From the NCBI GenBank assembly GCA_045577615.1, contig JAZNIT010000050.1:1-9254 (forward strand): DNA of 9,254 nt, written 5' to 3'. Shown piece by piece: positions 6,076 through 9,254 of this stretch (the stretch's first letter is position 1; each line of letters begins with the position of its first letter). The notes under the pieces were generated by a model, which was not told the DNA's origin, did not search any database, and saw only the letters and a list, made by a program, of their open reading frames with translations. Origin of the DNA: RGIG2206 sp045577615 (GTDB lineage Bacteria; Bacillota; Clostridia; Oscillospirales; Acutalibacteraceae). Made by a program: the position numbers and the translations under genes.

Positions 6076-7593
6076 TTACATTATTATTGATTGCTTGTTA
6101 CCTTCGCTGCCCCATACGATTTCTAATTCTACAGGGATGTTTGACTTGAAGGTGATTTGTGGCTTTTGGTCGGCGCTTTCTCTTGCTTCGCAGATTAGAG
6201 TCAGTTCTCCATCGCTGCCGAAGGGATATTTTTCAACGCCGTGCTTTTGGGTGAGGTTTATATGCCAGGTGATGCGATTTTTCTGTGCATCGGGCTTGAT
6301 GCCAAACACATACTCAAACAGCATGGAAATAGGCACGAGTCCTGTCCAACCCACGAAATCAGGCTTGGACTGATTGCCCTTTTCAGCTCGGTCGGAGGCA
6401 TAGTTTTCAAACAGGGTGCCATACTTTTTGTAGACCGACACAACATTGTCAAGGTGCTTGGCTGCTATGGCGTGAGATAGGTCAAACTCGCCGTATTTAT
6501 CAAGGCCTTTAAGCACCATATAGTTGGTGGGAGCCCAAACTCCGCCCTTCCAATAATTGCCGTCGGCGCTATATTCAGGGTGGCTTTTTGCAAGTGCAGG
6601 AATGGGATGGTTGGTGCCAAACTCATTTGCATCCTTAAGGTAGGCAATGAGTCTATCGGCGCGGTCTTCGGGGGCACATTGTGCCATAAGCGCCCAGAAT
6701 GCACCGATATGGCGCACCATATTCATCTGTCCATTCTTCCACAAATCGTAGTAAAAGCCGCTTTTTTCATCCCAAAGTTTTTGGTTTATAACCTTTTCAA
6801 GATTGTCACGCTCGGCAGACAGCTCGGCTATATATTCGATACGGTCAAGCTCCTTTGCCATATCCATAAGTATGGTGCAGGTCATCAACTCCTGCATACA
6901 GGTGTCAACCCACACCATATGGCCGTGGCTGAAAGTTTGGGAATAACCCTTCATCAGGCGCGGCAGGTTATCCATTCCGCAGCCCCAGCCCGATGAGAAA
7001 TAGGTGCCGTCGGGCCATGTAAGATGCTCTGAAGTCCATTTATGAAACGCCATAAGAGGCGGAAAGACCTTGGCAAGGCGGTCTTTATCACCGAAATTGA
7101 GGTAATACTCCCACTCGCTCCAAGCCATAATTTCAGGGCCGGTGGCGGAAGGGTCGTGACGGGAAAAGCTATCCTTACCCGATGCCTCGTTTATTTCGCG
7201 GCAGATAAATCCATCCCTGTGCTGATGGGAATAAAGGTTATCCAGAGTTTTCTGAAAATTGAAAATTCGGTTGGCGTATTTGCCGAACATAAGTATAAAG
7301 GAGGAGTCCCACATAAAAAGGCATCCGTTAAAGGCTGTGTCGATGAAATTGGACACAAAGCCCGTTTCTCCATTGGCGGTGCGCAGGTTGCTAAAGGCAA
7401 TCTGCCATGCCTTCCAATAGCAATCGATATAATCCTCGTGGTCTTGCCAAATGGGGTGCGGCAAATCCTCTTTTATCTCGTCAAAAAGAGGCAATTTATC
7501 GGTGTCGGCGGGCTTGTTTATAAAGCTGTTTTCTGCCACAAGGGGAATTTGGTCAGGTATTGTGATCTCGGAATTTTGTTTGAAAAAGCTCAT
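6076..7593 (-). CDS. Intracellular glycoside hydrolase, (alpha/alpha)6 barrel, GH63/MGH1-like
   Basis: This 505-residue protein has no signal peptide or membrane segment. Landmarks of the clan that includes GH37 trehalase, GH63 glucosidases and mannosylglycerate-hydrolase-like enzymes are present: WDSSF (95-99), GWGCGMDNLPR (202-212), YWKGGVWAPTNYMV (347-360) and GTLFENYASD (392-401). By comparison with GH63, Asp208 is the probable general acid and Glu396 the probable base of an inverting hydrolysis of an alpha-linked sugar. The substrate cannot be deduced; trehalose-, kojibiose-, glucosylglycerate- or mannosylglycerate-type compounds are possible. The C-terminal 75 residues look like a beta-sandwich cap. 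GAGG at 7601-7604 (complement) supports the ATG at 7591-7593. It diverges from the Gfo/Idh/MocA gene, hinting at joint use in one carbohydrate pathway. Confidence 0.88.
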   Translation of the reverse strand: MSFFKQNSEITIPDQIPLVAENSFINKPADTDKLPLFDEIKEDLPHPIWQDHEDYIDCYWKAWQIAFSNLRTANGETGFVSNFIDTAFNGCLFMWDSSFILMFGKYANRIFNFQKTLDNLYSHQHRDGFICREINEASGKDSFSRHDPSATGPEIMAWSEWEYYLNFGDKDRLAKVFPPLMAFHKWTSEHLTWPDGTYFSSGWGCGMDNLPRLMKGYSQTFSHGHMVWVDTCMQELMTCTILMDMAKELDRIEYIAELSAERDNLEKVINQKLWDEKSGFYYDLWKNGQMNMVRHIGAFWALMAQCAPEDRADRLIAYLKDANEFGTNHPIPALAKSHPEYSADGNYWKGGVWAPTNYMVLKGLDKYGEFDLSHAIAAKHLDNVVSVYKKYGTLFENYASDRAEKGNQSKPDFVGWTGLVPISMLFEYVFGIKPDAQKNRITWHINLTQKHGVEKYPFGSDGELTLICEARESADQKPQITFKSNIPVELEIVWGSEGNKQSIIM

Positions 7594-7651
7594 ACCGTTA
7601 CCTCGTTATTTATTCTTTACACTGTCTGAACAATATCCTCTTCTTATCAAT

Positions 7652-7681
7652 CCACCCAAAGATATCGTCACCTTTTTGTGG
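7652..7681. promoter_or_regulatory. Imperfect inverted repeat at the hydrolase start site (candidate operator)
   Basis: CCACCCAAAG (7652-7661) and CTTTTTGTGG (7672-7681) are inverted with 8 of 10 bases matching around a 10-bp centre. The repeat abuts the minus-strand -10 and covers its predicted transcription start (near 7676), a typical repressor position. No regulator gene is in the window. Confidence 0.35.
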
Positions 7682-7682
7682 A

Positions 7683-7711
7683 ATTATACAACTTATAATT
7701 ATATTTTGCAA
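7683..7711 (-). promoter_or_regulatory. Promoter of the glycoside hydrolase gene
   Basis: On the minus strand, TTGCAA (7706-7711) and TATAAT (7683-7688) are separated by 17 bp. The start would be near 7676, giving a leader of about 80 nt before the hydrolase ATG. Confidence 0.7.
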
Positions 7712-7713
7712 GA

Positions 7714-7742
7714 TTTACATAGAGAAAAGCAAAATTTATATT
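7714..7742 (+). promoter_or_regulatory. Promoter of the Gfo/Idh/MocA oxidoreductase gene
   Basis: TTTACA (7714-7719) and TATATT (7737-7742) are 17 bp apart. A second possible -10, TATGAT at 7758-7763, has only a poor -35. The leader would be about 50 nt. The -35 elements of the two divergent promoters are only 2 bp apart. Confidence 0.55.
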
Positions 7743-7799
7743 GTATATTTTTTGAGTTATGATAAAATTAACATAGAGAAGTTTTAGGGAGTTGTTAAT

Positions 7800-8942
7800 A
7801 TGCTTAAAATGGGTGTTATCGGTTGCGGTAACAGAATCACATCGGTTATTAAAAAAATTTATGAGGTCAGCAATGGCGAGGCTGTTGTGACCTGTGTTTG
7901 CGATACCGATATTGAAAAGGTTAAAAGAGAAAATCTTAAGGATGAAAAGTACAGCAAGGTGCGCTATTACAGCGATGCCCGTCAAATGCTTGATACCGAA
8001 AAACTTGACGGTGTGCTGATTGGCACACGCTGCTCAACCCACACCGAGTATGCTTTGCTCGTGGCTGAATACAACCTGCCCCTTTATCTTGAAAAGCCTG
8101 TTTGCACCACCTATGACGACCTTGAAAGGCTAAAAGGCATCCCCCATATGGAGGATATAACCGTGGTTTCTTATCCCTTGCGCACATCTAAAAAACTGGA
8201 ATTTGTTAAGGAACTTGTGGATTCAGGCAAAATCGGAAAAATCGAACACGTGCAGGCCTTCGATAACGTTACATACGCTCGCGGATATTATCACAAGTGG
8301 TACCGTGATGAAAATGAAACGGGCGGTTTGTTCTTGCAAAAGGCTACCCATGACCTTGACTATATTAATTATCTGCTTGGTGGTATGAAGCCCGTCAGGC
8401 TGTGTGCTATGAAATCGAAACAGATTTTTAAAGGCGACAAGCCTGCAGGATTAAAATGCGCCGACTGTGACGAAGCAAGCACCTGCCCCGAAAGCCCTGA
8501 AAACGTTATTAAGGCAGGCGACAATCTGCCCAAGGGCGAATACTGTTGCTTTGCCGTTGACACGGGCAACGAGGATAGCGGCAGCGTTATTATACAGTAT
8601 GACAGCGGTATGCACGTTGTCTATTCACAGAATTTCATTGTGCGAAACGGCGCTTCAAAACGAGGTGCCCGACTTATCGGATACAAGGGTACCATTGAAT
8701 TTGACTGGTACAGCGATGAGATTGTGCTTTACCGTCACGATGAGAATAAGGTAGAAAGATTCGACTTTGCCAATGCGGCGGGGGCTCACTTTGGCGGTGA
8801 CACCGTTTTGGCAGAAAGCTTTGTTGCCGTTATGAAGGGCGAGGGCAAATCCTGCGCTCCCCTTTCACAAGGAATTGAGAGTGCCGCGCTTTGCCTTGCG
8901 GCCAAGACCTCTGCTACCGAATATAGATTTGTTGAGTTGTAA
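7800..8942 (+). CDS. Gfo/Idh/MocA-family NAD(P)-dependent oxidoreductase
   Basis: The 380-residue protein has an N-terminal Rossmann fold (GVIGCGNR at 5-12) and the family EKP motif (98-100) in LYLEKPVC. The substrate-domain signature GGLFLQKATHDLDYINYLLG (175-194) includes His184, the usual catalytic histidine, and Asp187. Such enzymes oxidise or reduce a sugar, inositol or sugar acid at a hydroxyl, with NAD(H) or NADP(H). An insertion at about 218-252 has Cys220, Cys223, Cys229, Cys249 and Cys250, which could bind a metal or form part of the substrate lid. AGGGAG at 7786-7791 supports the ATG at 7800. It is divergent from the glycoside hydrolase and could act on the sugar that enzyme releases. 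No terminator directly follows; the hairpin at 9163-9201 may serve. The substrate is unknown. Confidence 0.92.
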   Translation: MLKMGVIGCGNRITSVIKKIYEVSNGEAVVTCVCDTDIEKVKRENLKDEKYSKVRYYSDARQMLDTEKLDGVLIGTRCSTHTEYALLVAEYNLPLYLEKPVCTTYDDLERLKGIPHMEDITVVSYPLRTSKKLEFVKELVDSGKIGKIEHVQAFDNVTYARGYYHKWYRDENETGGLFLQKATHDLDYINYLLGGMKPVRLCAMKSKQIFKGDKPAGLKCADCDEASTCPESPENVIKAGDNLPKGEYCCFAVDTGNEDSGSVIIQYDSGMHVVYSQNFIVRNGASKRGARLIGYKGTIEFDWYSDEIVLYRHDENKVERFDFANAAGAHFGGDTVLAESFVAVMKGEGKSCAPLSQGIESAALCLAAKTSATEYRFVEL

Positions 8943-9052
8943 AAACTGCATAGGTATTCAGCATAAAAAAGATACACGAATTAGGGAGTTGTGATTAGGG
9001 ACGAAATCGGTTTTGGAACCTAATTTTGCCTCATCGTTTCGCCTTTGCCCTT

Positions 9053-9071
9053 GTAATACACAAAGTATTAC
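9053..9071. repeat. Small perfect inverted repeat within the MITE-like element
   Basis: GTAATAC (9053-9059) and GTATTAC (9065-9071) form a 7-bp perfect stem with the loop ACAAA. It is followed by a short tandem CAGGCTT CAGGCTT. The role is unknown; it may be a structural part of the element. Confidence 0.45.
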
Positions 9072-9162
9072 TGCAGGCTTCAGGCTTTACGAATGAAACA
9101 AAATTATTTGTTACAAAACTGCAAGCACCTAAAACAGATGAATTTTTGATAGAACAAAAGGC

Positions 9163-9201
9163 AAAACACCGCAGTAACGCTGTCGCGTACTGCGGTGTTT
9201 T
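9163..9201. terminator. Strong terminator-like hairpin inside the MITE-like element
   Basis: AAAACACCGCAGTA (9163-9176) pairs perfectly with TACTGCGGTGTTTT (9188-9201). The stem continues as CGC/GCG beyond one bulged A, around the loop TGTC. The A-run on the left and T-run on the right allow termination in both directions. It may end transcripts of the oxidoreductase gene 220 bp upstream. Confidence 0.7.
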
Positions 9202-9254
9202 AACGCATTGGTCTGCAAAAAGTCGCTGTTTTAGGCGAATTATCCCTAACCACA

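Larger units (their letters stand above)
8981..9254. repeat. MITE-like intergenic element with terminal inverted repeats; no gene
   Basis: This gene-free stretch is bounded by TGTGATTAGGGA (8990-9001) and TCCCTAACCACA (9243-9254), which are inverted copies matching at 11 of 12 bases. On the left, TTAGGGA also occurs at 8981-8987, giving two copies 14 bp apart, so the terminal repeat may be longer and its right partner may continue past the window. A nested inverted pair CCTAAAACAG (9128-9137) / CTGTTTTAGG (9226-9235) encloses a strong hairpin. There is no transposase and no convincing open frame or RNA gene. It looks like a non-autonomous miniature element or a dispersed intergenic repeat; target-site duplication cannot be judged. 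Confidence 0.55.

Noticed and set aside
7042..7629. Plus-strand open frame (195 codons) opposite the glycoside hydrolase N-terminal region
   Set aside because: The minus-strand hydrolase frame has catalytic and structural motifs, a promoter and a ribosome site; the plus frame has no support.
8943..9254. CRISPR array, tRNA or riboswitch in the terminal gene-free stretch
   Set aside because: No regularly spaced direct repeats, no cloverleaf and no recognised riboswitch core; the repeats are inverted and better explained by a MITE-like element.

Overview
The window looks like chromosome from an anaerobic, spore-forming member of the Clostridia, probably a gut Oscillospiraceae/Ruminococcaceae-type organism. 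The reasons are a sporulation-type sigma factor fragment, an oxygen-sensitive class III ribonucleotide reductase with its radical-SAM activase, strong AGGAGG-like ribosome sites, and moderate G+C with AT-rich intergenic DNA. The species cannot be named from this sequence alone.

Bases 1-1282 hold the right end of what looks like a sigK-intervening ('skin'-like) element. The C-terminal two thirds of a large serine recombinase runs rightwards into, and overlaps, the 3' half of a sporulation sigma factor that most resembles SigK. Sigma homology begins abruptly at the Asn-Glu-Ile-Leu-Met codons (about base 914). This is the position at which the Bacillus subtilis sigK gene is split by the skin element. 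The 5' half of the sigma gene and the N-terminal catalytic domain of the recombinase lie outside the window.

Bases 1352-6075 are a five-gene co-directional operon for anaerobic deoxyribonucleotide synthesis and its reductant supply. It starts at a near-consensus sigma-A promoter with two NrdR-box-like sites 32 bp apart. The genes are nrdG (radical-SAM activase), nrdD with a glutaredoxin/thioredoxin-like domain fused to its C-terminus, a TrxB-like flavoprotein lacking the usual NADPH-phosphate arginines, a 66-residue six-cysteine protein resembling the catalytic chain of ferredoxin:thioredoxin reductase, and thioredoxin. A strong hairpin lies between nrdD and the trxB-like gene, and a bidirectional terminator closes the operon. 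My reading is that the operon encodes the reductase and a dedicated, possibly ferredoxin-driven, thiol electron chain to it.

Bases 6076-8942 hold a divergent pair: an intracellular (alpha/alpha)6-barrel glycoside hydrolase of the GH63/MGH1-like type on the minus strand and a Gfo/Idh/MocA-family oxidoreductase on the plus strand. They share a 206-bp AT-rich gap with back-to-back promoters and an imperfect inverted repeat near the hydrolase start site. Together they suggest carbohydrate or glycoside processing, substrate unknown.

Bases 8943-9254 have no credible gene. They contain a MITE-like intergenic element with 12-bp terminal inverted repeats (11/12 match) and an internal strong terminator-like hairpin. 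Its right end coincides with the window edge and may continue beyond it.
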